Counted from the stretch's first letter, positions 7,685-15,879 are shown. The stretch is 35,276 nt of DNA from Mediterranea sp. (in: CFB group bacteria) (GCA_031261785.1 JAISIZ010000111.1:1-35276); one strand, 5' to 3'. The notes: generated from the sequence alone by a model not told the origin. Program-made: numbers and translations.

Positions 7685-8623
7685 TTATGATATGGATATA
7701 TAATGTACGTACCTGTCCATGAAGCGACGGAAGAGGGGCAGACGCATCAGCGCCCGCTCGAACAGCAACCACCCCACCAACGCGCAGGCGATACCCAGCA
7801 GCACGTCGATGACGTAGTGGTGGCAGGTATAGACGGCCGTGCTCCAGATGCCCACCATGATGAGGGCGAAAAGCGCCTTGACAGGCCACCGGCACTTGGC
7901 GCGGACGGCGTAGAGGAGCGTCACCACCATGTACGAGGAGTGGAGCGACGGCACGGCCGCGAAGACGTTGGCGTTGCGTCCGTAGATGCCTTCGAACACC
8001 GTGGTGCCGAGCATCGCGTCGAAGCGTCCCAGCCCCGCCATGTTGCCCGGCGTGTGCAATATCGGCTCGAAGCCGTACCGGAGGACATACCAAGGGGGTG
8101 CGGCGGGATGGATGTAGTAGCCGGCAAACCCAATGAGGTTGACCAGCAGGAAGACGAGGGCGAAATGCAGGTAAACCTCCTCACGCTTGGTGAAGTAGAG
8201 CCAGATGCCGAAAGCGATGGGTACCGGCACCCAGCAGAGGTAAAAGAGGCCGGCGAAGAAGTCGGCCACCGCCCAGTGATGCGCGGCGAAATATTCGCTG
8301 GGAGTAACCAGCGTGCCGCCGGACATGAAGCCGAACAACGATTTCTCCGCATGGTAGATGCCCGACACGTCGATGGGGTTCACCTCGTAGTTGGGCCACA
8401 GGCGCATCCAGTCGTAAGAGATGCCGAAAAGGGCGAACGGCAACAACGCCACCGCCAGCTTGCGGGTAGGCAGCCCGCCAAAAAACATCGCCAGATAGAG
8501 CGCCGCCATCAGCAGGTGCTCCGGACGAAGCCCTATGAAAAGACCCGTCAGTACAAGGAAAAGGACAATAGCGAAAAGGGCCGTCCAACTCTCTCTCTCT
8601 GACGGACGTTTGTAATTCTTCAT
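7685..8623 (-). CDS. PAP2/AUR1-like inositol phosphorylceramide synthase
   Basis: 312 residues with about six to eight membrane segments. The PAP2 superfamily active site is visible as VPSLHSSY (residues 224-231, catalytic His228) and HHYVIDVLLG (268-277), as in AUR1-type inositol phosphorylceramide synthases. The expected reaction is transfer of phosphoinositol from phosphatidylinositol to ceramide in the membrane. The start codon is 3 bp after the stop of the CDP-alcohol phosphatidyltransferase, so the two are tightly coupled. Family and order match B. thetaiotaomicron BT_1522 as I recall it. A generic lipid phosphatase is the alternative, but the five-gene context favours the sphingolipid role. 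Confidence 0.88.
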   Translation of the reverse strand: MKNYKRPSERESWTALFAIVLFLVLTGLFIGLRPEHLLMAALYLAMFFGGLPTRKLAVALLPFALFGISYDWMRLWPNYEVNPIDVSGIYHAEKSLFGFMSGGTLVTPSEYFAAHHWAVADFFAGLFYLCWVPVPIAFGIWLYFTKREEVYLHFALVFLLVNLIGFAGYYIHPAAPPWYVLRYGFEPILHTPGNMAGLGRFDAMLGTTVFEGIYGRNANVFAAVPSLHSSYMVVTLLYAVRAKCRWPVKALFALIMVGIWSTAVYTCHHYVIDVLLGIACALVGWLLFERALMRLPLFRRFMDRYVHYISIS

Positions 8624-8626
8624 TCT

Positions 8627-9283
8627 TTATTCTAACTTCTTCATTTCTTTATAGCAGTGTCGGATGCGTGCGAAAGCGGTGATGTTGGCGAAAAGGGCGA
8701 CCAAGGCCAGGGCGACAACCAGGATGAGGATGGGATTGAAAGCGGTGATGTCCTTGAACACGCCGGTGAACAAAGCGCCCAGGCTGACCAGCACCACCCG
8801 CTCGGGACGCTGCATGAAGCCGACCTTGCACTCGATGCCCAGCCCCTCGGCACGGGCACGCACGTAGCTCACCATCAGCGATCCCATCAGCGCCAGGTAG
8901 GCGATGACGGCGTAGATGTACTCGTCCTTCACCGACAGGTAGTAGCAGATGCCGAAAAGCGTCATCAGCTCGCTGTAACGGTCGAGCACGGAGTCGTAAA
9001 GCGCGCCGAAACGGGAACTCATGTTTCCCAGGCGGGCCACACGCCCGTCCATCATGTCGAACAATCCCGCGAAGAGCACCACGCCACCGGCCCATCCCAC
9101 CACGGCCAGCCCGTCACCCTCGACCCATACGCCGGCATACACGAACAGGGCGGCAGCCACCACGTTGAGCACGAAGCCGGTGGTGGTGATGAAATTGGGG
9201 GTGATGCCCACCTTGATCATGCCACGCACCAGCGGGTTGATGACCCGATAGATAAGCTGCTGCAAATAATCTCTATAATTCAT
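8627..9283 (-). CDS. CDP-alcohol phosphatidyltransferase, probable phosphatidylinositol-phosphate synthase
   Basis: 218 residues, integral membrane protein. The full family signature D-x2-D-G-x2-A-R-x8-G-x3-D-x3-D is present: D76, D79-G80, A83-R84, G93, D97, D101. Enzymes of this family join CDP-diacylglycerol to an alcohol acceptor with Mg. Next to a myo-inositol-phosphate synthase the acceptor is most likely inositol 3-phosphate, giving phosphatidylinositol phosphate (bPIPS, like BT_1523). It starts 26 bp after the GtrA-like gene. Alternatives such as phosphatidylglycerophosphate synthase are less likely in this context, although sequence alone does not settle the acceptor. Confidence 0.88.
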   Translation of the reverse strand: MNYRDYLQQLIYRVINPLVRGMIKVGITPNFITTTGFVLNVVAAALFVYAGVWVEGDGLAVVGWAGGVVLFAGLFDMMDGRVARLGNMSSRFGALYDSVLDRYSELMTLFGICYYLSVKDEYIYAVIAYLALMGSLMVSYVRARAEGLGIECKVGFMQRPERVVLVSLGALFTGVFKDITAFNPILILVVALALVALFANITAFARIRHCYKEMKKLE

Positions 9284-9309
9284 AAGCGTTCTCTTGTGAT
9301 ATCTGTTCC

Positions 9310-9807
9310 CTAAACGTTCTTCTTGAACAAGCTCCGGAAATGGAGGTCACGGTACACGAAATAGCGATGCATGTTGTAGTTCCAAAACACGGCGATGATG
9401 ACGGCCACCACGATCTTGGGCACGATGAAGAAATCGCTGAAGTAGAGGCTGAGCGTGTCGCGCACCCACGGTATCTTCCGCATCGACTCGGTGAGCGCGT
9501 ACGTGCCCCAGGTGTTGAGCCATACGCTGCACGCCCACACGATGATGAACTTGAGGACGACATATCGTTTCTTCCCGTCGGACTTGAACGTCCACTTGTA
9601 GTTGAGCACGCAGTTGACGACGCCGCCAGAGATGGCTCCCGTGAACGTGGCATACACATAATAGATGTTGAATAGCTGCACCAGAAGAATGGTCACGATG
9701 AAATCCACCATGGTGGCCGTCTGCGCCGAGAGCTGCGCCCTCAGGAACATGAAGAACCCACCTTTCTGGGAGATCATCCGCGACACCGTCTTCAGCCAAT
9801 TACCCAT
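9310..9807 (-). CDS. GtrA-like small membrane protein in the inositol-lipid operon
   Basis: 165 residues with four hydrophobic segments. Features typical of the GtrA family are [16 protein letters not shown] at the start of TM1, then [10 protein letters not shown] and [13 protein letters not shown]. GtrA proteins are usually thought to help move lipid-linked sugars across the membrane. The start ATG (9807) overlaps the end of the PgpA-like gene by 16 bp, implying coupling; the longer upstream frame is an artefact. It is syntenic with the uncharacterised middle gene of the B. thetaiotaomicron inositol cluster. I know of no assigned step, so a role in flipping or further decorating inositol lipids is conjecture. 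Confidence 0.85.
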   Translation of the reverse strand: MGNWLKTVSRMISQKGGFFMFLRAQLSAQTATMVDFIVTILLVQLFNIYYVYATFTGAISGGVVNCVLNYKWTFKSDGKKRYVVLKFIIVWACSVWLNTWGTYALTESMRKIPWVRDTLSLYFSDFFIVPKIVVAVIIAVFWNYNMHRYFVYRDLHFRSLFKKNV

Positions 9808-10268
9808 CGCGCGCCGATCAATAGAATGAAACCATATATTCCCGCCAACACATCGTCCATCATCACCCCTACCCCGCCCTTGAGGCGTTCCATGCGTCGG
9901 ATACCCAACGGCTTGGCGATGTCCAGCAGGCGGAACAGGGCAAAAGCCGCGATGGCGTACCCGTACCAAACGTCGGTGTCGGGCACGGCCAGCAAAGCGA
10001 TCCACACGCCCACCATCTCGTCAACCACCACCCGCGAGGGATCCTCACCCCAATAGGCCTCCAGCCTGTCGGCCGCCCAGGTACCCGCGAAGCCAAACAC
10101 GACGATGAGCGCCACCATGACCCAAAGCAGCACCTGGAAAGACAGGAAGTGATGGAGCGCCACCCATAGGGCGGAAGCCAACAGAGCTCCGGCAGTGCCT
10201 GGGGCGAAAGGTGAGAAGCCGGAACCGAAACCCGTGCCTATCAGTGTGGGCAGAAAAGGTGGACGCAT
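9792..10268 (-). CDS. PgpA-like phosphatase, probable phosphatidylinositol-phosphate phosphatase
   Basis: 158 residues. PgpA family motifs are present: GFSPFAPGTAG near the N-terminus, EDPSRVVVDEMVG in the middle, and KPLGIRRMERLKGG then GVMMDDVLAGIY near the C-terminus. PgpA removes phosphate from phosphatidylglycerophosphate. In this operon the substrate is more likely phosphatidylinositol phosphate (bPIPP, like BT_1525), giving phosphatidylinositol. I chose ATG 10268 because the upstream extension would cross the hairpin repeat at 10292-10368 and overlap the synthase gene. A housekeeping PgpA function in phosphatidylglycerol synthesis cannot be excluded without knowing whether another pgpA exists. 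Confidence 0.85.
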   Translation of the reverse strand: MRPPFLPTLIGTGFGSGFSPFAPGTAGALLASALWVALHHFLSFQVLLWVMVALIVVFGFAGTWAADRLEAYWGEDPSRVVVDEMVGVWIALLAVPDTDVWYGYAIAAFALFRLLDIAKPLGIRRMERLKGGVGVMMDDVLAGIYGFILLIGARWVIG

Positions 10269-10291
10269 GATCAATCCGTATAAATCGACAA

Positions 10292-10368
10292 GGGGACAAG
10301 GGGAACAAGTTGATAGGGAAACAAGGGAACAAGGGGACAAGGCCTTGTCAACTTGTTCCCTTGTCCCC
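10292..10368. repeat. Long inverted repeat built from ACAAGGG units inside the operon
   Basis: Arms GGGGACAAGGGGAACAAGTT (starting 10292, continuing to 10313) and its complement at 10348-10368 pair over about 21 bp with a single extra G. The 34-nt intervening segment contains further ACAAGGGAACAAGGGGACAA copies that can pair alternatively with the right arm. It occupies nearly the whole gap between the inositol-phosphate synthase stop and the PgpA start. There is no long T-tract on the minus strand, so it looks more like an attenuator, a processing or stability hairpin, or a mobile intergenic repeat than a simple terminator. Confidence 0.85.
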
Positions 10369-10387
10369 TTATATACCTTATTATATA

Positions 10388-11677
10388 CTAAGCCAAATAG
10401 TCGGGTTCTTTCTCGCCAACCATTCCGCGGAGCGTCTGCTTCACCATTCGCCATTGCTCAAACAGGTCATGTTCGGGCAGATGGTCGAAATCGTGCATCG
10501 GGCTTTTGCAGAAGAACGAGAGCCACGTCTGGATGCCGCACATACCGGCACGGCTGGCCAGGTCGCAAAACAGCACGAGGTCGAGCGCGATGGGTGCGGC
10601 CAGGATAGAATCGCGGCAGAGGAAGTTCACCTTGATCTCCATCGGATAGCCCATCCATCCGAAGATGTCGATGTTGTCCCACGCCTCCTTGTTGTCCTTA
10701 CGGGGAGGATAATAGTTGATGCGCACCTTGTGGTACACGTCGCCGTATAGATCGGGGAATTTCTCGGGTTCGAAGATGGTGTCGAGCACGGAGAGCTTGC
10801 TCACCTCCTTCGTCTTGAAGTTGTCCGGGTCGTCCAGCACCTCACCGTCGCGGTTGCCCAGGATGTTGGTGGAGAACCATCCGCTCACGCCCAGCATACG
10901 GGTCTTGAACATGGGGGCGAGCACGGTCTTCATCAGCGTCTGCCCGCTCTTGAAGTCCTTGCCGGCGATGGGCACTTGCATCTTCTTGGCGAATTCCCAC
11001 ATCGCGGGGATGTCGACACATAGATTGGGGGCGCCCATCACGAACGGAGCGTCTTCGGCGATAGCCGCGTACGCGTAGCACATGCTGGGCGATACGACTT
11101 CCGTGTTGTTCTCCTTCATCGCTTTCTCCAACGCGGCGAGCGACTGGTGCTCATCCGACAACGGAATGTAGATTTCTGTACTTGCGGCCCACAGCACTAC
11201 GACGCGGTCGCATTTGTTGGCCACCTTGAAGTCGCGTATGTCCTGGCGGAGTTGCTCCACCATCTCCCAACGCGTGGTTGCCTTCTTGATGTGTGTCCCG
11301 TTCAATCGCTTGGCCCAGTTGTGGTCGAAAGCGGCTGCCATAGGGCTGATGGCTTGCAGTTCATCCTTCACGCCCTCCAGATCCTCCCTCTTGAGAACTT
11401 CGGCATACTTCGCCGCCTCGTAAGCGTTGTCGGGGAATATGTCCCAGCCCCCGAACACAATATCGTTCAAGCTTGCCAGAGGCACTACTTCTTTGATCAG
11501 CTTCTCTTGGTTGTTTTGCATGCGCATGGTGGCCAATTGTGTAATAGAACCTATAGGTTTCGCCAATCCTTTGCGTGAGGCCAATGTACCTGTAATCATC
11601 GTAGTGGCTACAGCGCCACCAACCCCTACAACCAGCACTCCCAAGCGTCCGGTAGCGGGCTTAATTTCCTGTTTCAT
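10388..11677 (-). CDS. Myo-inositol-3-phosphate synthase
   Basis: 429 residues, cytoplasmic. It converts glucose 6-phosphate to inositol 3-phosphate using NAD. The N-terminal dinucleotide motif is VGVGGAVAT (residues 17-25). Conserved synthase segments follow: VVLWAASTEIY, GAPNLCVDIP, IAGKDFKSGQTLMKTVLAPM (catalytic Lys region), GWFSTNILGNRDGEVL, and KVRINYYPPRKDNKEAWD. It heads the inositol-lipid cluster and corresponds to bMIPS (BT_1526). A -7-like element lies 34 bp upstream. The kinase gene ends 105 bp upstream on the same strand, so read-through from it is possible too. Confidence 0.93.
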   Translation of the reverse strand: MKQEIKPATGRLGVLVVGVGGAVATTMITGTLASRKGLAKPIGSITQLATMRMQNNQEKLIKEVVPLASLNDIVFGGWDIFPDNAYEAAKYAEVLKREDLEGVKDELQAISPMAAAFDHNWAKRLNGTHIKKATTRWEMVEQLRQDIRDFKVANKCDRVVVLWAASTEIYIPLSDEHQSLAALEKAMKENNTEVVSPSMCYAYAAIAEDAPFVMGAPNLCVDIPAMWEFAKKMQVPIAGKDFKSGQTLMKTVLAPMFKTRMLGVSGWFSTNILGNRDGEVLDDPDNFKTKEVSKLSVLDTIFEPEKFPDLYGDVYHKVRINYYPPRKDNKEAWDNIDIFGWMGYPMEIKVNFLCRDSILAAPIALDLVLFCDLASRAGMCGIQTWLSFFCKSPMHDFDHLPEHDLFEQWRMVKQTLRGMVGEKEPDYLA

Positions 11678-11710
11678 TTTTTTTCTATTAACATTAAACT
11701 AAAATTGATG

Positions 11711-11718
11711 CAAAAATA
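11711..11718 (-). promoter_or_regulatory. Possible -7 element of the inositol-lipid operon
   Basis: Minus-strand TATTTTTG (11718-11711) fits TAnnTTTG, in an AT-rich gap that separates the kinase stop from the synthase start. It leaves a short leader of about 25 nt. I see no convincing TTTG at the expected -33 position, so this is a weak or regulated promoter call. Confidence 0.35.
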
Positions 11719-11782
11719 TAACTTATTACTCATTAATACTCTGTTTATTTGTCCTATCTACATGGCAATTAGCAGGATTTAA

Positions 11783-13396
11783 CTATTCGGAGACTTTTGG
11801 GACGCGCACCGTGAAGCGCGTGCCCACTCCCCTTTGCGATTCGACGGCTATCGTTCCACCCATTCGTTCCACGATGGTGAGGCAGATGCTCAGTCCTAAT
11901 CCCGCGCCTTGCGTAAAACTATCTTCCTTATAAAACCGTTCGAAGACATGCTTCAGTCCTTCCTCGGATATACCCACTCCGGTATCCTCTACAAAGAGGC
12001 GCACAAAGTCCGGTCGCTCGTCTTCCTCGTAGCCGAACGCGATGCTTCCCTCATGGGTGAACTTGGCGGCATTGTTGATCAAATTGTTTACCACCTGTTG
12101 CAAGCGCAGGCTATCAGTTCTCAAGACAACCGGTTCGCCGGGAGGCAAGCGCAACTCCAGCTCCACGCCGGGAGGCATATTAAGTCGCTGCGATTCGTTG
12201 ACGTTTCTCAATAGAGACGAAAGGTCGTGCTCGGAGGACATGAACTCCATGGCTCCCGATTCGATGCGCGACAGGTCGAGTATGTCGTTGATGAGCGCCA
12301 GCAGAAGCGCGCAATTCTTGTTGATGGTCTCCACGAACTGCGCCACCTCCTCGGGCGAGAAGTCGTCCGTGTCGCGCAGCAGGTCCGAGAAGCCCACGAT
12401 GGCGTTGAGTGGCGTACGTATCTCGTGGCTCATGTTGGCGAGGAAGGCCGACTTCAGCCGGTCGGCTTGCAAGGCCTTGTCGCGCGCCTCCTTCATCTCC
12501 TGCTCGGCGTCCTTGAAGCGTTGGATGTTCTGGCACACGCCCAGCACGTTGTAGAGCGTGCCTTTCTCTATCCCCATCGTCACCGAGAAGCGGAACTCCC
12601 ACCATTCGTACTCACCCTTTATGCCGCGTATGCGGAAGCTCAGCCGGGTATCGTTTTGCTTGCCCAGCAGGATCTTGTCGAACGAGGTACGGGTGGGAAT
12701 GAGGTCGTCGGGATGGATGATCCGGTTGATCTCGCCCCGGGGGATGAGGTTGTCGCCGCCGAAGAAGCCGAAATGGTCGAGAAACGTGCGCGGGAAGACA
12801 AAGCTGTCGTTCTCGATATCGTATTGGCAGGGGAAGATATCGTTCTCGTCGACCGCCAGGCTGAAAAAACGTTTCCGCCGTTCCTCGTCGGAGATGTTGC
12901 GTAGCGAGAGTACCAGTCCCCTCACACTCTTCTTGATGTAGATGGGCAGAATTTCGCCCGACGCCGGGAAGTAGCGGTCCGTATCCGTCTCCTTGGCGAA
13001 GGCGTTGGGGGGAATCTCCTTGCTCTTGCCCGTGCGCAGCACCTCGGTCAGCATATCGAGCAGGATGTCCCTCCCCTCGTGGTAGATACGGAAAATGCTC
13101 CCCGCGCGCATTCCCTCATAGCTCCGCCCGTCGGCGTCGGCGGTGAGGTTCAGCATATTGATCATGGCGTAGTTGGTGAAGTGGATGTTGAGGTTGGCAT
13201 CGTAGGTGACGATGCCGTCGCGTATGGAGTGAAACACGTTGTCAAACTCATCGCGCTGCTCCACCAGCTTGTTCTGTATCAGCAGGCGAGTCTGCGCATG
13301 CCGCCGCCGGCGGATCTCCCTCCGCCTGGAATGCGATTGCCACACGATGAGAATCACCAGTGCCGCCAAGACCAATATATAGAGTAGTTGTTCCAT
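11783..13396 (-). CDS. Membrane-anchored PAS-domain sensor histidine kinase
   Basis: 537 residues. One N-terminal transmembrane segment (LLYILVLAALVILIVW) is followed by a short basic coiled segment, PAS-like domain 1 (about 45-165), PAS-like domain 2 (about 170-300), a HisKA domain with His324 in ANMSHEIRTPLNAIVGFS, and an HATPase domain (NNLINNAAKFT, DTGVGIS, GAGLGLSI). There is no receiver domain and no response-regulator gene nearby, so its partner is elsewhere. The start ATG 13396 lies 7 bp beyond the stop of the cell-wall hydrolase, so the two form an operon. Lack of a periplasmic loop implies cytoplasmic or membrane-proximal sensing. Confidence 0.9.
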   Translation of the reverse strand: MEQLLYILVLAALVILIVWQSHSRRREIRRRRHAQTRLLIQNKLVEQRDEFDNVFHSIRDGIVTYDANLNIHFTNYAMINMLNLTADADGRSYEGMRAGSIFRIYHEGRDILLDMLTEVLRTGKSKEIPPNAFAKETDTDRYFPASGEILPIYIKKSVRGLVLSLRNISDEERRKRFFSLAVDENDIFPCQYDIENDSFVFPRTFLDHFGFFGGDNLIPRGEINRIIHPDDLIPTRTSFDKILLGKQNDTRLSFRIRGIKGEYEWWEFRFSVTMGIEKGTLYNVLGVCQNIQRFKDAEQEMKEARDKALQADRLKSAFLANMSHEIRTPLNAIVGFSDLLRDTDDFSPEEVAQFVETINKNCALLLALINDILDLSRIESGAMEFMSSEHDLSSLLRNVNESQRLNMPPGVELELRLPPGEPVVLRTDSLRLQQVVNNLINNAAKFTHEGSIAFGYEEDERPDFVRLFVEDTGVGISEEGLKHVFERFYKEDSFTQGAGLGLSICLTIVERMGGTIAVESQRGVGTRFTVRVPKVSE

Positions 13397-13403
13397 GATT
13401 CGC

Positions 13404-14309
13404 TCAACGCAGGCGCAGACGGTCGCCAATCTCGGGCACGTAGTCGCCCTCTTTTCGATTCATCTTATATAAGTTTTTCAGCCTTATGCCAAACTTCTGC
13501 GAGATGGAGTGCATCGAGTCTCCGTCCTTCACCACGTACGCCGTATAAGCCTTGGCAGCCCGCTTCTGTTTCTTTTTCAGGTAGACGATGTCACCCGCCA
13601 TCAGCGTGTAGTCGCGCTGTAAGTCGTTGTACTTCACCAGCTTCTTCCAGGATATATCAAGCTCGTCGGCAAGGAGCTTGAACGTGTCGCCGTCGCGAGC
13701 CACCACATAAGCGATGTCGTTGGCGATATACACCTGGTGGGGATTCATCAGCCAGGGATGCTTGGCCAGCTTGCGCTCGGAGTAGACGCCCTTGCGATCG
13801 TATTTATAGAGTTCGTAGTCCTCGATGATGGTAATCAGCCGGTTGGCATACGAAGGGTCGGTGGCGTATCCCGCCTTCTTCAATCCCTTTGCCCATCCGC
13901 GGTAATCGGTGATCTCGAGCCTGAAGAGGAACGCGTATCGGCTGCCGCGCTTCAGGAAGTCGGAGTGGTCTTCGTACGATTCGCGCGGGTTCCGGTATGC
14001 CCTGAAGCATTCGTCGCGCAGGTCGTCGTCGTGCCTCACGCTCTTCCCCCGCCAGCCGGACCCACACTTGATGCCGAAGTGGTTGTGGCTATCGCGCGCC
14101 AACTTGCTTAGCCCCGCCCCGCTCTCCAGCAGCCCTTGCGCCAGGGTGATGCTGGCCGGGATCTTATGCCGCTTCATCTGCTCCACGGCCATCTCCTCGT
14201 ACTTCTTTATATATTCGTTATAGCGAACGTTCCTTCGCTGTGCCTGGACGTTCAAGACGAGGAGCGAAACGACCGCGAATAGTAACATCCTATGGGTATT
14301 ATTCTTCAT
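13404..14309 (-). CDS. Secreted GH73 N-acetylglucosaminidase with LysM repeats
   Basis: 301 residues with signal peptide MKNNTHRMLLFAVVSLLVLN. The glucosaminidase (GH73) domain spans about 30-185: AQGLLESGAGLSKLA carries the probable catalytic Glu62, followed by NHFGIKC, FRAYRNPRESYEDHSDFL and GYATDPSYANRLI. Two C-terminal LysM modules (about 200-244 and 257-300) would bind peptidoglycan. The expected activity is cleavage of peptidoglycan glycan strands in the periplasm, in growth or division. I chose ATG 14309 over an upstream ATG because it starts the signal peptide. It is divergent from the cytidine deaminase gene and is followed after 7 bp by a histidine kinase. Confidence 0.92.
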   Translation of the reverse strand: MKNNTHRMLLFAVVSLLVLNVQAQRRNVRYNEYIKKYEEMAVEQMKRHKIPASITLAQGLLESGAGLSKLARDSHNHFGIKCGSGWRGKSVRHDDDLRDECFRAYRNPRESYEDHSDFLKRGSRYAFLFRLEITDYRGWAKGLKKAGYATDPSYANRLITIIEDYELYKYDRKGVYSERKLAKHPWLMNPHQVYIANDIAYVVARDGDTFKLLADELDISWKKLVKYNDLQRDYTLMAGDIVYLKKKQKRAAKAYTAYVVKDGDSMHSISQKFGIRLKNLYKMNRKEGDYVPEIGDRLRLR

Positions 14310-14355
14310 ATTGACTCTATATCGCAAATTTCAAGTCACAAAAATCTAAAAAATA

Positions 14356-14386
14356 ATTGGGATTACCAATCTCTTTCCTAACTTTG
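14356..14386 (+). promoter_or_regulatory. Promoter of the cdd-araC unit
   Basis: ATTG (14356-14359), a 19-nt spacer and TAACTTTG (14379-14386) match the Bacteroidetes -33/-7 pattern. It leaves a leader of about 35-40 nt before the cytidine deaminase ATG. The region is shared with the divergent cell-wall hydrolase gene, for which I see no equally good promoter. Confidence 0.6.
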
Positions 14387-14428
14387 TGACATTTATTATA
14401 TATCAACGTCTTAAAACACACTGATTGT

Positions 14429-14917
14429 ATGAGAGAACTAACTATTAGCTCCATCATCAACGCCTACCGGTTCGATGAGTTGAGCGCAGACGACAAAGCC
14501 TTGTTGCGAGCGGCCATGGACGCTACCCAACGAAGCTACTCTCCTTATTCGCACTTCGCCGTAGGCGCTGCCGCCTTGCTGGACGACGGAACCGTAGTGA
14601 CCGGCTCCAACCAGGAGAACGCCGCCTACCCATCCGGGCTTTGCGCCGAGCGCACCACGCTTTTCTACGCCAATTCCAGCTATCCCGACCAACCTGTCCG
14701 CACGCTCGCCATCGCCGCACGGACGGAGGACGATTTCATCGACAGCCCTATCCCCCCTTGCGGTGCCTGTCGCCAGGTGATTCTCGAGACGGAGAAACGC
14801 TACGGGGATCCCATCCGCATCCTGCTCTACGGGCGCGAGGAGATCTACGAGATACGAGGTATATCCGGCTTGCTTCCCCTCTCATTCGAGGCCTCGGCCA
14901 TGAACACTAAACGTTGA
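14429..14917 (+). CDS. cdd: Cytidine deaminase
   Basis: 162 residues, cytoplasmic zinc enzyme of pyrimidine salvage converting cytidine and deoxycytidine to uridine and deoxyuridine. The zinc and catalytic motifs are CAERTTLF (Cys72, catalytic Glu74) and PCGACRQ (Cys111, Cys114). The substrate-binding region SPYSHFAVGAAAL and NQENAAYPSGLCAER are typical of the short homotetrameric class. Its own promoter lies just upstream. An AraC-type regulator gene begins 22 bp after the stop, and this pairing has no obvious metabolic link to the heparin locus beyond. Confidence 0.95.
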   Translation: MRELTISSIINAYRFDELSADDKALLRAAMDATQRSYSPYSHFAVGAAALLDDGTVVTGSNQENAAYPSGLCAERTTLFYANSSYPDQPVRTLAIAARTEDDFIDSPIPPCGACRQVILETEKRYGDPIRILLYGREEIYEIRGISGLLPLSFEASAMNTKR

Positions 14918-14939
14918 CTTACCTGTAAAGACCAGACTC

Positions 14940-15791
14940 ATGATACTACGATACCAGAATAAACTAAAAGGAGCGTTCATACTCACGGACGATTACCTGA
15001 AAGCGCGCGCGCTCCAGCCCGACCAGTTTTACAAATTCATCTGGATACGCCAGGGGAAACTCATCGCGGATATCGACCATCAGGAGGTCACCTTGGGCGA
15101 GCACGAGATTATCTCGCTCACCCATCTCCAACATTTCAAGATCAAGGAAGCCCAGGGAGAGCACCTCACGCTGATGTTCAACTGCGACTTCTACTGCATC
15201 TACAAGAATGACGAAGAGGTATCGTGCAGCGGCTTCCTCTTCAAAGGCTCCTCTCAGCCCGTCCGCATCACGATCGACGAAGAGGAGAGATTCACCCTGG
15301 AAAGCATACTCAACGTGATCGAAAAGCAGTTCAGCGTGGCCGACAGCCTACAGGAGGAGACGTTGCGTATCCTCCTCAAGGGATTCATCATCCAATGCAC
15401 GCGCATCGCCTTCAGGCAGCTCGACGTCCAGCGCGAGCGAGGGAGCAGTTTCGACATCGTGCGCCAATACTACAACCTTGTCGACGCCAACTACCGCACC
15501 AAGAAACAGGTGCAGGACTACGCCGGCATGCTCCACAAGTCGCCCAAAGCACTTTCCTACCTTTTCTCCACCTACAAACAGCCCACCCCGCTCAAGGTCA
15601 TCCACGAGCGGATAGAATCCGAGGCCAAACGCCTGCTGCTCTACAGCGACAAGAGCGTGAAAGAGGTGGCCGACATCCTCGGCTTCGAAGACCAGGCTAC
15701 CTTCAGCCGCTTCTTCAAGAAGGTCAGCGGACAGAGTGCCCGAGCCTTTCGCGACTCGCAGGTGAGCGAAGAGGAACGAGCCGTGGGATAA
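14940..15791 (+). CDS. AraC-family transcriptional regulator
   Basis: 283 residues. The N-terminal ~150 residues look like a cupin-type sensing domain (FKIKEAQGEHLTLMFNC). The C-terminal AraC HTH pair covers about 185-275, with DKSVKEVADILGFEDQATFSRFFKKVSGQSARAFR as the second helix-turn-helix. It is soluble with no membrane segment. It is co-transcribed with cdd (22-bp gap). The next gene downstream is the HTCS of the heparin locus, and a direct repeat spaced 21 bp apart sits between them, so cross-regulation is possible. The ligand is unknown. Confidence 0.88.
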   Translation: MILRYQNKLKGAFILTDDYLKARALQPDQFYKFIWIRQGKLIADIDHQEVTLGEHEIISLTHLQHFKIKEAQGEHLTLMFNCDFYCIYKNDEEVSCSGFLFKGSSQPVRITIDEEERFTLESILNVIEKQFSVADSLQEETLRILLKGFIIQCTRIAFRQLDVQRERGSSFDIVRQYYNLVDANYRTKKQVQDYAGMLHKSPKALSYLFSTYKQPTPLKVIHERIESEAKRLLLYSDKSVKEVADILGFEDQATFSRFFKKVSGQSARAFRDSQVSEEERAVG

Positions 15792-15817
15792 ACGCGCGCG
15801 AAAAGCCCCGTACCCCG

Positions 15818-15848
15818 GAAAATAGGGCGCGAAATAGCGAAAACAGGG
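15818..15848 (+). promoter_or_regulatory. Direct repeat GAAAAYAGGG, 21-bp spacing, upstream of the HTCS promoter
   Basis: GAAAATAGGG (15818-15827) and GAAAACAGGG (15839-15848) lie exactly 21 bp apart and end 31 bp before the HTCS -7 element. Two sites two helical turns apart on the same face just upstream of a promoter is the usual geometry for an AraC-type activator. It could bind the neighbouring AraC regulator or the HTCS itself. Confidence 0.45.
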
Positions 15849-15879
15849 TGATTGTGCCCATTGGTATCCGAAGAATCAC

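Noticed and set aside
7656..8093. N-terminal extension of the metalloprotease to 999 residues
   Set aside because: The extra part is translated from the PAP2 gene in another frame; the signal peptide begins at 7655.
9792..10268. Housekeeping PgpA for phosphatidylglycerol synthesis
   Set aside because: Possible by family, but the overlap with GtrA and position between inositol-phosphate synthase and the lipid transferases favour the inositol pathway. Kept as an alternative in the entry.
10269..10454. N-terminal extension of the PgpA-like protein
   Set aside because: It would run through the inverted repeat and the end of the synthase gene. Family homology begins at MRPPFLPTLIGTGFG.
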